Made by a program: the position numbers and the translations under genes. The notes below the pieces were generated by a model. The model did not search any database, was not told the origin of the DNA, and worked only from the letters and a program-made list of their open reading frames with translations. This document shows, one piece after another, positions 9,258-18,232 of a stretch of DNA of 64,000 nucleotides. Source of the DNA: an uncultured Bacteroidales bacterium (GTDB taxonomy: Bacteria; Bacteroidota; Bacteroidia; Bacteroidales; UBA932); contig CAKUVD010000004.1 in assembly GCA_934695325.1 (NCBI GenBank), positions 1 to 64,000 of the forward strand. Reading direction: 5' to 3'. Position 1 is the stretch's first letter; every line of letters starts with the position of its first letter.

Positions 9258-10931
9258 ATGAACAAAAATAGAATATTCTCAATCATAGCCGCGGCACTTG
9301 CAGTTCCCGCAGTCATCGCCTGCACGGACGATGATGACGCAAAGGTGCAGAACCTGGCGGCGAAGGCTACCATAACACACGGCGGATACTACGATGCCTC
9401 CGGAAGCCTTGTCACTCCTAAATGGAGCGACACAGACAAAGGCGCGATAATGCTCTACGCTGACGACAAGATAAGCAAGGCCACGGCCAGCCCTCTGATG
9501 GGCGGAAGCACATCCGCACAGTTCCTCTTCAACATTCTTGCGAACAGGGAGGAGACCAATGTCCTCAGCTGGTATCCGGCCGATGCCGACATCACATTCG
9601 ACGGCAACGCCACCGTCACAGTGGACATCCCTACAGAGCAGACAGGCAGTGACATCCCTGTGATGTTCGGACTCGACAAGAAGAATGTCAATGGCTATTC
9701 AGGCTGCAAGTTCACGCTGAAGCCAGCCGGCTGTATGGTATATGTCAATATCGCTATGGGAGACTATGACATCAAGTCGCTCGAGCTCACAGCCAACGGC
9801 GGAGAGAACCTGGCCGGGACAGTCAAGCTTAACACTGAGGACGGTACAGCTACAGCTTCCGCACACTCTGCCAAGGTGACTTTCGACACCGCTCTCGACT
9901 GCAGGGCGGCGGCAGTCCAGGTGCCTGTCTACTGCGCTCCTGTAACTCTATCCAAAGGCGTGTCCGCAAAAATCACCACATCTACAGGGCAGACCATAAC
10001 ATCTTCCGTACACGATGAGATGGTTCTTGTCTCCGGCGGGAAATACAGCACGGCAAAATTAGCAGAGGGCGAATCCACAGAGCTAGTGTTCTGTGGGGAC
10101 AACCACGTTTTCGTTCTCAATGCGAACACCATCAAGAATTCCTACAAAGAGGGCATCCTCTGGGAACTCGACGTCAAGACTCTCGCCTCTGAACTCGGCC
10201 TGTCAGCCAACAGATGCGACCATCTCGACGACTGCAAATTCGTGGACAACGGCACCAAGCTCCTGCTGACCAGTTCATACGGCTGGTGCGCACTCCTGGA
10301 CTATGCTACCAAGAAAGTGCTTTTCCATACACTCCAGGTACCTAACGCACACTCAGCAGAATACATTCCAGGCGGGTATATCGCAGTAGCCACCTCGATC
10401 GGTGATGCAGATACTCACAATAAAGTACAGCTCTACAGCATTGACAAGAGCAACAGGATTCTCGCAAGCGAGTATCTCTATTCCGGACACGGCCTGGTAT
10501 GGGACTATAGCAGGAACGTCCTCTATGGAGCCGGCGGAGATGTGGTGAAAATCTTCGAGCTCACCCTCGGTGACAAGCCGGCCATCACCCTCAAGAAGAC
10601 CATCAAGGCCCCGCAGGGCGGGATCCACGACCTTATGCGCGTTGACAACAGCACATTGACAGTAGCGGGAAACCGTGCATATCTCTTCAATGTCGATACC
10701 GAGAAGTTCGAGGAGATGACTCTCTTCAGCGGCTCCACCGCAATCAAGTCATTGAACTATAACGGAGAGACAGGTGAGCTCTGGTATACCGACGCAACGA
10801 TTCCTGAAGGAAACGAGAGCTGGTCTTCACACAAGATACGCTACAGCACGAACAAGAACGGCTCCACTCCGGACCGCATCATCAATGTCGATGACATCGA
10901 TATGTACAAGGTTCGTGTAAAGCAGTGGTAG
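9258..10931 (+). CDS. Lipoprotein: fimbrillin-like domain fused to a beta-propeller
   Basis: The 557-residue lipoprotein has a signal peptide with the lipobox VIAC. Residues about 25-270 resemble the fimbrillin/Mfa-like fold of Bacteroidota pilins and surface proteins (SWYPADADI, then VMFGLDK and CKFTLKPAGCMVYVNI). Residues about 275-557 form repeated propeller-like blades (VFVLNANT, CALLDYATKKVLF, LYSIDKSNRIL). No catalytic residues stand out. It is the last lipoprotein of the operon and is probably surface exposed. Joining a pilin-like domain to a propeller suggests a ligand-binding or adhesion role. The domain assignments rest on sequence pattern only. Confidence 0.7.
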   Translation: MNKNRIFSIIAAALAVPAVIACTDDDDAKVQNLAAKATITHGGYYDASGSLVTPKWSDTDKGAIMLYADDKISKATASPLMGGSTSAQFLFNILANREETNVLSWYPADADITFDGNATVTVDIPTEQTGSDIPVMFGLDKKNVNGYSGCKFTLKPAGCMVYVNIAMGDYDIKSLELTANGGENLAGTVKLNTEDGTATASAHSAKVTFDTALDCRAAAVQVPVYCAPVTLSKGVSAKITTSTGQTITSSVHDEMVLVSGGKYSTAKLAEGESTELVFCGDNHVFVLNANTIKNSYKEGILWELDVKTLASELGLSANRCDHLDDCKFVDNGTKLLLTSSYGWCALLDYATKKVLFHTLQVPNAHSAEYIPGGYIAVATSIGDADTHNKVQLYSIDKSNRILASEYLYSGHGLVWDYSRNVLYGAGGDVVKIFELTLGDKPAITLKKTIKAPQGGIHDLMRVDNSTLTVAGNRAYLFNVDTEKFEEMTLFSGSTAIKSLNYNGETGELWYTDATIPEGNESWSSHKIRYSTNKNGSTPDRIINVDDIDMYKVRVKQW

Positions 10932-10961
10932 ACTAATGATTACACTATAAGAATTATTGTC

Positions 10962-10970
10962 TATCTTTGT
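10962..10970 (+). promoter_or_regulatory. -7 promoter element TATCTTTGT before the ECF sigma gene
   Basis: The nine bases match the Bacteroidota -7 consensus TAnnTTTGY. No clear -33 TTG lies at the expected distance. Initiation about 6 bases downstream would start the mRNA at or within a few bases of the sigma ATG at 10978, making it nearly leaderless. Confidence 0.5.
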
Positions 10971-10977
10971 ATGCGGA

Positions 10978-11505
10978 ATGCTTAACGACGACAGACAATT
11001 ATTGAATCAGATAGCAGATGGGGATGTCAAGGCTCTTGGCATCCTCTATGTGCTATATGCCGCACGCATCCGCAACTTCGCATACAGTCTTCTTCAGAAT
11101 TCGTCCGAGGCAGAGGACATAACCCAGGACCTGTTCCTGAAAATCTGGAACTCCAGGGAGAACCTTCGCAATGTGGATTCCCTGAAGTCCTACCTGTTCA
11201 GTATGACACATCATTCGGTGCTGAATCTCATAAAGCACAAGAATGTGAGGGACAAATACAAGGAATCTTCCTCCAGTATGATGTCCGAGCAATACGAGCC
11301 GGACTCGCGCCTGGACACGTCAGAACTTCTCAAGAGCATTGACTATGCGCTCGAAGGAATGTCTGTCCTGCGCAAGACCATATTCAGGATGAACCGCTAC
11401 GAGCATAAGACCTATCAGGAAATCGCAGAAGCCCTGATGATCAGTCCTAAGACCGTCCAGTACCACATATCCTGCGCACTGGCGGAACTCCGCAAGCTGC
11501 TCTAA
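10978..11505 (+). CDS. ECF-type RNA polymerase sigma factor
   Basis: The 175-residue protein has sigma-70 region 2 (about residues 8-75, with AEDITQDLFLKIW) and region 4 (about 120-172, with a YQEIAEALMISPKTVQYHI helix-turn-helix). It belongs to the Bacteroidota ECF group that pairs with FecR. An upstream TTG in the same frame overlaps the -7 element, so the ATG at 10978 was chosen. Known partners of such sigma factors are the FecR and STN receptor encoded at 1215 and 2360. Here the gene follows the operon instead of preceding fecR, so it may be transcribed both by read-through and from its own promoter. Confidence 0.92.
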   Translation: MLNDDRQLLNQIADGDVKALGILYVLYAARIRNFAYSLLQNSSEAEDITQDLFLKIWNSRENLRNVDSLKSYLFSMTHHSVLNLIKHKNVRDKYKESSSSMMSEQYEPDSRLDTSELLKSIDYALEGMSVLRKTIFRMNRYEHKTYQEIAEALMISPKTVQYHISCALAELRKLL

Positions 11506-11575
11506 AAGGAATCGGGCTTCCTACTTCCCAGTGTTTTTAAAAATTTTAAGAAACGGGTGTACATTTTGCATATAT

Positions 11576-11608
11576 TTTGGGAAAGTCGCAGCGAATTTGT
11601 AATTTTGT
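11576..11608 (+). promoter_or_regulatory. Promoter of the NagB-like/PIG-L gene
   Basis: TTTG at 11576-11579, a 20-base spacer and TAATTTTGT at 11600-11608 match the Bacteroidota housekeeping promoter (TTTG then TAnnTTTGY). Transcription would start near 11614, giving a leader of about 23 bases. Confidence 0.75.
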
Positions 11609-11636
11609 GACTTGACCAAATAAATGTCATTGCATA

Positions 11637-13559
11637 ATGAAACACTTTACATTGCCTAAGGAAGGCGGTCTTATCGAGAAGGGTATTCCTTCTGATATCC
11701 TGCACAGTTACGAAAAGATCAGAACTGAGATCTTCGACCAGTCCACGACAGCCAGCGAGGTGATAGCGGACACCGTCATTGACGCCATCAACTCCTGCAA
11801 CGGAAGGAAATTCAGGCTCGGCCTGTCCACCGGCGTCACTCCGGTTTCTCTCTACAAGTGGCTCACGAGAAGATACCAAGAAGGAAAAGTATCATTCAGC
11901 AATGTAGAAGTATACTCCATAGACGAGTATTACCCTTACGGCAAGGGCGAACCTCAGAGCCGAAACAATATCCTCCACACATCACTGCTCAATGCCGTGG
12001 ACATAAAGGAGGAGAACATCCACATCCCTGACGGCAGCATACCGCAAGACAAGATTTCGGAATACTGCGAGAAATACGACCAGATGGTCAGAGGTCTGGA
12101 TATGCTCGTGATCGGGATGGGAGAGGCAGGCCAGGTAGGCTTCAATGAAGCCGGCACTACTACGGCCAGCAGGACCCGCACAGTCCTTCTCTCCTATCAG
12201 TCAAGAAAGCGTCAGGGCAAGAACTTCAACGGCGACTTCAAACATACTCCGTCGGAAGCCATAACCATCGGCATTGACACGATGATGAGCGCAAAGAAGA
12301 TCATTCTTATGGCGTGGGGAGAGGACAAGGCCGAGGCGGTCAAGCAGGTTGTCGAGAACAACGCAAGCTCCGACTTCCCGGCATCATATCTCCAAAACCA
12401 TAAGGATATCACCTGCTATGTGGACGAGACGGCAGCCAGCCTTCTCACCAGAGTCGTCTCACCGTGGCTCGTAGGGCCTTGCGACTGGACCAGGAAATTC
12501 ATAAGGAAAGCCGTGGTATGGCTCTGTCAGGAAGTACACAAGCCTATTCTCAAGCTCACACAGAAAGACTACCTCGAGCATTCACTCGGCGAACTTCTCG
12601 ACAAGTTCGGCCCTTACGACAAGATCAATATAGAGGTGTTCAATGACCTCCAGCATACCATCACAGGCTGGCCTGGCGGAAAGCCGAACGCAGACGACAG
12701 CCAGAGGCCGGTATCTGCATTGCCTTACCCGAAGACGGTGCTCATCTTCTCCCCTCACCCGGACGACGATGTCATCTCGATGGGTGGCACATTCATCCGC
12801 CTCGTACATCAGGGACATAATGTCCACGTGGCTTACGAGACATCCGGAGACCTCGCCGTCCACGACGATGTGGTCCTCCAGCATATGGACGCCGCACACC
12901 AGCTCGGATTCGCGGACGAGTTCGACAGAGTGAAGGCCATCATTGACTCGAAAAAGCCTGGAGAGCCTGAGCCTAAGGAGCTTCTCGCCATCAAGGGTGC
13001 CATCCGCAGAAGCGAGGCCAGGGGTGCCGACAGGTCATTCGGTCTCAATGACAATACCAATGTACATTTCCTCGACTTGCCTTTCTATGAGTCCGGCGGA
13101 GTGAAGAAGCTCCCTCGCACGCAGGCTGACCTGGACATCATAAAGGCTCTCATAAAGAAACTACGTCCGAACCAGATATTTATGGCGGGTGACCTCGCGG
13201 ACCCTCACGGGACACACAGAGTCTGCACAGAGGCGGCTCTCGAAGCCATAGAGCAGATGAAGGCCGAAGGCGAGGACTGGCTCAACGAGACTCACATCTG
13301 GCTCTACAGGGGCGCTTGGATGGAGTGGGAGCTCGGCCGTGTGGATATGGCAGTTCCTCTGAGCCCTGACGAGGTCGTGGAGAAACGTCACGCCATCTTC
13401 CGCCATCTATCGCAGAAAGACATCGTGCCGTTCCCGGGAGACGACCCTCGCGAGTTCTGGCAGAGAGCCGAGGACCGCACCCAGAACACAGCACGCCTCT
13501 ATGACGAGCTTGGAATGGCTGAATATCAGGCTATCGAGGTCTTCCTCAAGCTTTGCTAA
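11637..13559 (+). CDS. NagB-like domain fused to PIG-L/LmbE deacetylase domain
   Basis: The 640-residue protein has two parts. Residues about 15-275 follow the glucosamine-6-phosphate deaminase (NagB) fold, including SIDEYYP around residue 96. Residues about 365-600 are a PIG-L/LmbE zinc-dependent N-deacetylase domain with SPHPDDD (372-378) and DPHGTH (522-527), which supply the metal ligands. Fusions of this type are known in Bacteroidota. In the NagB-like part the active-site signature EDGHIAFNE reads EAGQVGFNE (163-171), so the catalytic Asp and His are Ala164 and Gln166; the Glu is kept. The deaminase half is therefore probably inactive or altered. An intact nagB follows 74 bases downstream. 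Together they could deacetylate and then deaminate an amino sugar (inference). Confidence 0.88.
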   Translation: MKHFTLPKEGGLIEKGIPSDILHSYEKIRTEIFDQSTTASEVIADTVIDAINSCNGRKFRLGLSTGVTPVSLYKWLTRRYQEGKVSFSNVEVYSIDEYYPYGKGEPQSRNNILHTSLLNAVDIKEENIHIPDGSIPQDKISEYCEKYDQMVRGLDMLVIGMGEAGQVGFNEAGTTTASRTRTVLLSYQSRKRQGKNFNGDFKHTPSEAITIGIDTMMSAKKIILMAWGEDKAEAVKQVVENNASSDFPASYLQNHKDITCYVDETAASLLTRVVSPWLVGPCDWTRKFIRKAVVWLCQEVHKPILKLTQKDYLEHSLGELLDKFGPYDKINIEVFNDLQHTITGWPGGKPNADDSQRPVSALPYPKTVLIFSPHPDDDVISMGGTFIRLVHQGHNVHVAYETSGDLAVHDDVVLQHMDAAHQLGFADEFDRVKAIIDSKKPGEPEPKELLAIKGAIRRSEARGADRSFGLNDNTNVHFLDLPFYESGGVKKLPRTQADLDIIKALIKKLRPNQIFMAGDLADPHGTHRVCTEAALEAIEQMKAEGEDWLNETHIWLYRGAWMEWELGRVDMAVPLSPDEVVEKRHAIFRHLSQKDIVPFPGDDPREFWQRAEDRTQNTARLYDELGMAEYQAIEVFLKLC

Positions 13560-13633
13560 AATTTTGACAGAAGGGCTTCCCCGGACACATTCCGGAGAGG
13601 TCCTCATCTAATGGACATTTAAAAATACGGAGA

Positions 13634-14428
13634 ATGAAACTTATCATCAGAGAAGACAGCAGCAAGGGATCCATCTGGGCTGCGCACTATATCGCAAAGA
13701 AAATCAATGAAAAGGCCGCACGTACGGACAAGCCTTTCGTAATCGGACTCTGCACAGGCTCCACGCCTATCGAGACCTATGCCGAACTCATCCGTATGGT
13801 GAAGGCCGGAGAAGTCTCCTTTAAGAACGTGATTTCCTTCAATATGGACGAATATGTAGGCCTTCCGGAGTCTCACCCCGAGAGTTACCATTCATTTATG
13901 CACAGATACCTGTTCGACCACATCGACGAGCCTGCCGAGAACATCCATATACTGAACGGCAATGCAGCTGATGTCAATGCAGAGTGCGAGGCTTACGAGA
14001 AAGCCATCGTGGATGCAGGCGGGTTCGACCTGTTCCTCGGAGGCGTGGGAGAAGACGGGCACATCGCATTCAACGAGCCTTTCTCCTCTCTCCAGTCCAG
14101 GACCAGGGAGGTCGTGCTGACATACGACACTCGTGTAGTGAACTCACGTTTCTTCGACAATGACGTGAACCAGGTTCCTAAGTCCGCCCTCACCGTAGGC
14201 GTGGCTACAGTCCTCAGCGCAAAGGAAGTGGTCATCCTCGCTTTCGGCAGCAAGAAGGCACGTGCCATCAAAGATGCCGTAGAAGGCCCGTACACGCATT
14301 ATTGCACATTGTCCGGACTCCAGGCCCACCCTGCCGGCACAATCGTCTGTGACGAGCTTTCCGTAGGCGAACTGAAGGTCAACTCCTATCGCTACTTCAA
14401 GGCCGTGGAAGAGGCCGAGAACCAGTAG
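13634..14428 (+). CDS. nagB: Glucosamine-6-phosphate deaminase
   Basis: The 264-residue protein matches the usual NagB length (about 266) and converts glucosamine-6-phosphate to fructose-6-phosphate plus ammonia in the cytoplasm. Active-site motifs are intact: [10 protein letters not shown] (base Asp) and [13 protein letters not shown] (Asp, His and Glu of the ring-opening step). An upstream gene with a degenerate NagB half lies 74 bases away, and a terminator follows at 14457, so the two form one transcription unit. A LacI-type regulator faces them from the opposite strand. Confidence 0.96.
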   Translation: MKLIIREDSSKGSIWAAHYIAKKINEKAARTDKPFVIGLCTGSTPIETYAELIRMVKAGEVSFKNVISFNMDEYVGLPESHPESYHSFMHRYLFDHIDEPAENIHILNGNAADVNAECEAYEKAIVDAGGFDLFLGGVGEDGHIAFNEPFSSLQSRTREVVLTYDTRVVNSRFFDNDVNQVPKSALTVGVATVLSAKEVVILAFGSKKARAIKDAVEGPYTHYCTLSGLQAHPAGTIVCDELSVGELKVNSYRYFKAVEEAENQ

Positions 14429-14456
14429 AGAATCTGCTGATAACTGATACAGATGA

Positions 14457-14492
14457 CGTCTGCGCCCCTTTACGGGAACGCAGACGTTTTTT
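14457..14492 (+). terminator. Rho-independent terminator after nagB
   Basis: A perfect 8-pair stem (14457-14464 with 14479-14486) with an inner CCC/GGG stem is followed directly by six Ts. Confidence 0.95.
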
Positions 14493-14561
14493 GAGCAGAA
14501 ACGCCACAACCTGTATGCTATGAGCGCCGAGACCTTATGACAGCCAGGGCAGGATATCACG

Positions 14562-14599
14562 AAAAAGGTGATGACCGAATCGCTGCCGGTCATCACCTT
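14562..14599 (-). terminator. Rho-independent terminator of the LacI-type gene
   Basis: A perfect 13-pair inverted repeat (14565-14577 with 14587-14599) encloses a 9-base loop. Read on the minus strand it is followed by TTTTT. It lies 25 bases beyond the stop of the LacI-type gene. Confidence 0.92.
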
Positions 14600-14623
14600 C
14601 CTAGTGATAATATTATTGGATAG

Positions 14624-15652
14624 TTATTTATTCTTCGGATCGGTCGAATGTCCTTCAATCATCTCCGGCTTCAGGATCACGTTCTCAGCAGGCTTTCCCT
14701 GAATCATATTGATGAGGACATCCACAGACTTCTCGCCAAGCTGCTGGAGCGGCTGTACGATATGAGTCACGGATGTAGAGTACAGCTGATAGATGTCACT
14801 GACGTCAAAACCTATTATTGCCAGGTCGTCAGGAGTCTTGAGCCCCATATCACGCATAGTCATAAGTGCGAGCGCAGACAGTGAATATGTCGGGAGGAAC
14901 AGCGCCTCCACCCCTCTGCTCACAGCATCCTTGATAATGGCCGGAACTTCCTCCGCAGCTTTCGCATAAGAGGTATAATGTACAGAGGCATTGTCATATA
15001 CATCATTGTCCATCATAGCCTGGCGATATCCCGACTCTCTTTCTTCGAGGCTGGAAATCCCGAGAGAGTATGATATCATCTCCACTTTCTTATATCCATT
15101 CTTGATGAACAGATCCGTGGCCATCTTGCCGGCCTCCACATCATCGAGAAGAACTTTGCCGACCGTATCGAGATCTGCGATATCTCTGTCGAGAAGGACT
15201 ACAGGGACGCCTGAATCCGTAGCCTTGCGGATAGCGGCCTCGCCACCTGCGCAAGGAGCGACGATGACACCGTCAATGTTGTGCGCAAGCACAGCGTCCA
15301 TAACGCTTTCAAGCCTCTCCGCACTTTCGTCCGAACTGGCGAACAGCACCGTATAGCCATAGCTCTTCGCCTTGTCCTCGATACACCTGGAGATACCGGC
15401 GAAAAACTTGTTGGAGATATCATTAGGAATTACAGCTATCGAATTTGAACGGCCGCTTCGGAGTGAGGCGGCTGCGAAATTTCTTCTATATCCGAGCTTC
15501 TGGGCTACCTGGAGAACGCGTTTTGCCGTTTCTGCATTTACAGGACAGTCAAGGTTCCCGTCCTTGTCCCTTTTTGCGTTCATTACAAATGAAACAAGAG
15601 TGACTGACACTTTTGCCTCGCGAGCAACGTCACGAATTGTTATTCTTTTCAT
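14624..15652 (-). CDS. LacI-family transcriptional regulator
   Basis: The 342-residue protein has a LacI helix-turn-helix at residues 3-24 (TIRDVAREAKVSVTLVSFVMN) and a hinge helix near residues 50-65. A periplasmic-binding-protein-like sugar sensor domain spans about 66-335 (IAVIPNDISNKFFAGI, VVLLDRDI, IIGFDVSDIYQL). Such proteins repress sugar genes until a sugar or sugar phosphate binds. It converges on nagB, so it may control the amino-sugar genes, but no operator was identified. The gene ends in its own terminator. Confidence 0.93.
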   Translation of the reverse strand: MKRITIRDVAREAKVSVTLVSFVMNAKRDKDGNLDCPVNAETAKRVLQVAQKLGYRRNFAAASLRSGRSNSIAVIPNDISNKFFAGISRCIEDKAKSYGYTVLFASSDESAERLESVMDAVLAHNIDGVIVAPCAGGEAAIRKATDSGVPVVLLDRDIADLDTVGKVLLDDVEAGKMATDLFIKNGYKKVEMISYSLGISSLEERESGYRQAMMDNDVYDNASVHYTSYAKAAEEVPAIIKDAVSRGVEALFLPTYSLSALALMTMRDMGLKTPDDLAIIGFDVSDIYQLYSTSVTHIVQPLQQLGEKSVDVLINMIQGKPAENVILKPEMIEGHSTDPKNK

Positions 15653-15806
15653 ACTACAAGCCCTTTTAAAACGATTGCAATATATTTAAAAACGCAATTT
15701 AGCATTAATTTTTAACATATCAAACAATTTTACGAATGCACGGCCCAAATTCCACTGAAACTTCGTGTTTTCGATATGAAACCGCCATATGAAGCATATA
15801 CGATTT

Positions 15807-15838
15807 GGGGCCGCACCCGATTGTTCAGATGCGACCCC
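15807..15838 (-). other. Imperfect hairpin downstream of hppA
   Basis: A 9-pair stem with one G-U pair (15807-15815 with 15830-15838) lies 25 bases beyond the hppA stop. It lacks a T-tract on either strand, so termination activity is doubtful; it may instead stabilise the mRNA 3' end. Confidence 0.35.
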
Positions 15839-15862
15839 GGCGGAAAACCAATTATTACAACA

Positions 15863-18049
15863 TTACCCGATCATCACTGTAAGCCCGGCCATCACGATCG
15901 ACACCATACTCATAAGCTTTATCAGGATGTTCAATGAAGGTCCTGACGTATCCTTGAACGGGTCGCCGACCGTATCTCCGACGATCGTGGCTTTATGACA
16001 ATCCGAGTTTTTCCCTCCGAAATTTCCTTCTTCGACATACTTCTTGGCATTGTCCCAGGCGCCACCGGAATTGGCGAGGAACACAGCGAGGACAAAGCCC
16101 GCCCCGAGTCCACCGGCCAGGAGTCCCATAACGCCAGCCACTCCGAGGCAAAGCCCCACGAGCACAGGGACGACAATCGCTATGACTGAAGGAAGAACCA
16201 TCTCGTGCTGAGCTCCGAGAGTGGAGATCTCTACACATCTGGCATAATCCGGCCGCCTCTCGCCCGAGAGGATGCCCTTGATCTCACGGAACTGCCTGCG
16301 CACCTCCTTGACCATCTTCTGTGCGGCACGTCCGACGGCATTCATCGTGAGGCCGCAGAACAGGAACGCCATCATCGAGCCTATGAACACGCCCACCAGG
16401 ACTCGAGGATTCATCAGATTCACCTGATAGAACTCCACTATATCCGGAATCGTAGCTGATGCGGCGTCCACCATCCTGTCCCCTATGGACAATGTCACCC
16501 GTCCTATATGCACGAGGCTTATCTTGATTTCTTCTATATATGACGCCAAGAGAGCCAGTGCCGTCAATGCGGCGGAACCTATGGCGAAACCTTTTCCGGT
16601 AGCCGCAGTCGTATTCCCGAGAGCATCCAGGATATCCGTTTTCTCACGTACTTCAGGGTCGAGTCCGCTCATCTGGGCGTTGCCTCCAGCATTGTCAGCG
16701 ATAGGCCCGTAAGCGTCCGTAGCGAGCGTGATCCCGAGTGTCGAGAGCATTCCTACCGCGGCAATGCTGATGCCGTACAGGCCCCGGCTTATAAGTTCAG
16801 GAGCGAAGGAAAATCCCGTGGCGCACAGATATGACATAAGGATGGCCACTGCGATAGTGACCACAGGTATCGCAGTGGAAATCATACCAAGCCCCATACC
16901 GCTGATGATTACCGTGGCGGAACCAGTCTTGGCGCTCTCGGCAAGCTTCTGCGTCGGCTTATATGAATGGGACGTGTAGTATTCAGTAGCCTTGCCTATG
17001 ATGACGCCTGAAGCCAGGCCGAACAGGACCGACAGAGAAAGCTGCCACCAATTATCAAAGCCAAGCGCATAGAAAATTCCGAAAGACACGACTGCGATCA
17101 ATGCTGAACTGAGGTTCGTGCCTCGGGAGAGAGACCCGAGAAGCTCCTGAAGGCCAGCGCCTTCTTTAGTGCGCACGGCATAGATCCCGATCACAGAAAG
17201 GACAACGCCGATGGCGGCAATGCACATAGGCGCAAGTATCGCCCTGGTCTGCGCGACGGCGTCCCCGAAGAAAGCGGAAGCGCCAAGAGCCATAGTGGCA
17301 AGTATGGCACCGCAATATGATTCATACAGGTCTGCGCCCATTCCGGCGACATCTCCTACATTGTCACCCACGTTGTCGGCAATCGTCGCAGGATTTCTCG
17401 GATCATCCTCAGGAATATCCGCCTCGACTTTCCCGACTATGTCAGCGCCGACATCTGCCGCCTTGGTATAGATTCCGCCTCCGACACGTGCGAAGAGAGC
17501 CTGCGTGGAAGCACCCATCCCGAAAGTGAGCATCGTGGTGGTTATCGTGACCAAAGTCTGCGATGGATTCGGGTCGCTTATGAAGCATTTGAGAACGAAA
17601 TACCATACTGAGATGTCAAGCAGGCCAAGCCCCACGACCGTAAGCCCCATAACGGCACCGGACCTGAACGCCAGCTTAAGACCGGCATTCAAGGAACGTG
17701 AGACGGCACTGGCTGTACGTGCGGAAGCATAAGTGGCAGTCTTCATACCGACAAAGCCGGCGAGCCCCGAGAAGAATCCTCCAGTGAGGAATGCGAACGG
17801 GACCCACGGATTCTGTATGTGGAAGCCATAGGCGAGGATGGAGAAGAACACTGCAAGTACAATGAACACGATCACGACGACCCTGTATTGCTGCTTCAGA
17901 TAAGCCATAGCGCCATCCCTCACATACTGAGCAATCTCCTTCATAGTCACCGTGCCCTCGCTCTCCTTCATCATCTGCCGGAAAAAGAGCCAGGCGAAAA
18001 GCAGTGCCATTACAGCAGCGGCCGGAACAATGTAGAATAGTGAATCCAT
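15863..18049 (-). CDS. hppA: Membrane-bound cation-pumping pyrophosphatase
   Basis: The 728-residue integral membrane protein has about 16 membrane helices and hydrolyses pyrophosphate to pump Na+ or H+. Catalytic motifs are present: DVGADIVGKVEADIPEDD, DNVGDNVGDVAGMGADL and, near the C-terminus, GDTVGDPFKDT. The K+-dependence position reads GNTTAA, with Ala instead of Lys, which in this family marks the K+-dependent subfamily. Many Bacteroidota enzymes of that subfamily pump Na+, but the ion cannot be fixed here. The gene has its own promoter and is separated from rplQ by a terminator. A soluble pyrophosphatase is encoded at 54613. Confidence 0.96.
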   Translation of the reverse strand: MDSLFYIVPAAAVMALLFAWLFFRQMMKESEGTVTMKEIAQYVRDGAMAYLKQQYRVVVIVFIVLAVFFSILAYGFHIQNPWVPFAFLTGGFFSGLAGFVGMKTATYASARTASAVSRSLNAGLKLAFRSGAVMGLTVVGLGLLDISVWYFVLKCFISDPNPSQTLVTITTTMLTFGMGASTQALFARVGGGIYTKAADVGADIVGKVEADIPEDDPRNPATIADNVGDNVGDVAGMGADLYESYCGAILATMALGASAFFGDAVAQTRAILAPMCIAAIGVVLSVIGIYAVRTKEGAGLQELLGSLSRGTNLSSALIAVVSFGIFYALGFDNWWQLSLSVLFGLASGVIIGKATEYYTSHSYKPTQKLAESAKTGSATVIISGMGLGMISTAIPVVTIAVAILMSYLCATGFSFAPELISRGLYGISIAAVGMLSTLGITLATDAYGPIADNAGGNAQMSGLDPEVREKTDILDALGNTTAATGKGFAIGSAALTALALLASYIEEIKISLVHIGRVTLSIGDRMVDAASATIPDIVEFYQVNLMNPRVLVGVFIGSMMAFLFCGLTMNAVGRAAQKMVKEVRRQFREIKGILSGERRPDYARCVEISTLGAQHEMVLPSVIAIVVPVLVGLCLGVAGVMGLLAGGLGAGFVLAVFLANSGGAWDNAKKYVEEGNFGGKNSDCHKATIVGDTVGDPFKDTSGPSLNILIKLMSMVSIVMAGLTVMIG

Positions 18050-18125
18050 AAAGATTGGTGTATTTATTAAACGAAATATATTGAAACGTTCATATCTTTC
18101 GTTCCGTAAGCAGTAACTTTCGTTT

Positions 18126-18155
18126 ACAAAGGTAGAAATTTTTTCGGATTCACAA
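18126..18155 (-). promoter_or_regulatory. Promoter of hppA
   Basis: On the minus strand TTG (complement of 18153-18155), an 18-base spacer and TACCTTTGT (complement of 18126-18134) match the Bacteroidota promoter. The leader would be about 70 bases. Confidence 0.7.
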
Positions 18156-18164
18156 TACCCTGAT

Positions 18165-18214
18165 ACAAAATAAAGACAGGGATGCCCGGAAAAATCCTCG
18201 ACATCCCTGTCCTT
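18165..18214 (-). terminator. Terminator of the spc/alpha ribosomal operon
   Basis: A perfect 10-pair stem (18175-18184 with 18202-18211) lies just beyond the rplQ stop. Read on the minus strand it continues into TTTATTTTG. It closes the long ribosomal transcript and abuts the hppA promoter. Confidence 0.9.
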
Positions 18215-18232
18215 CTTATGCTGTCAGAGAAA

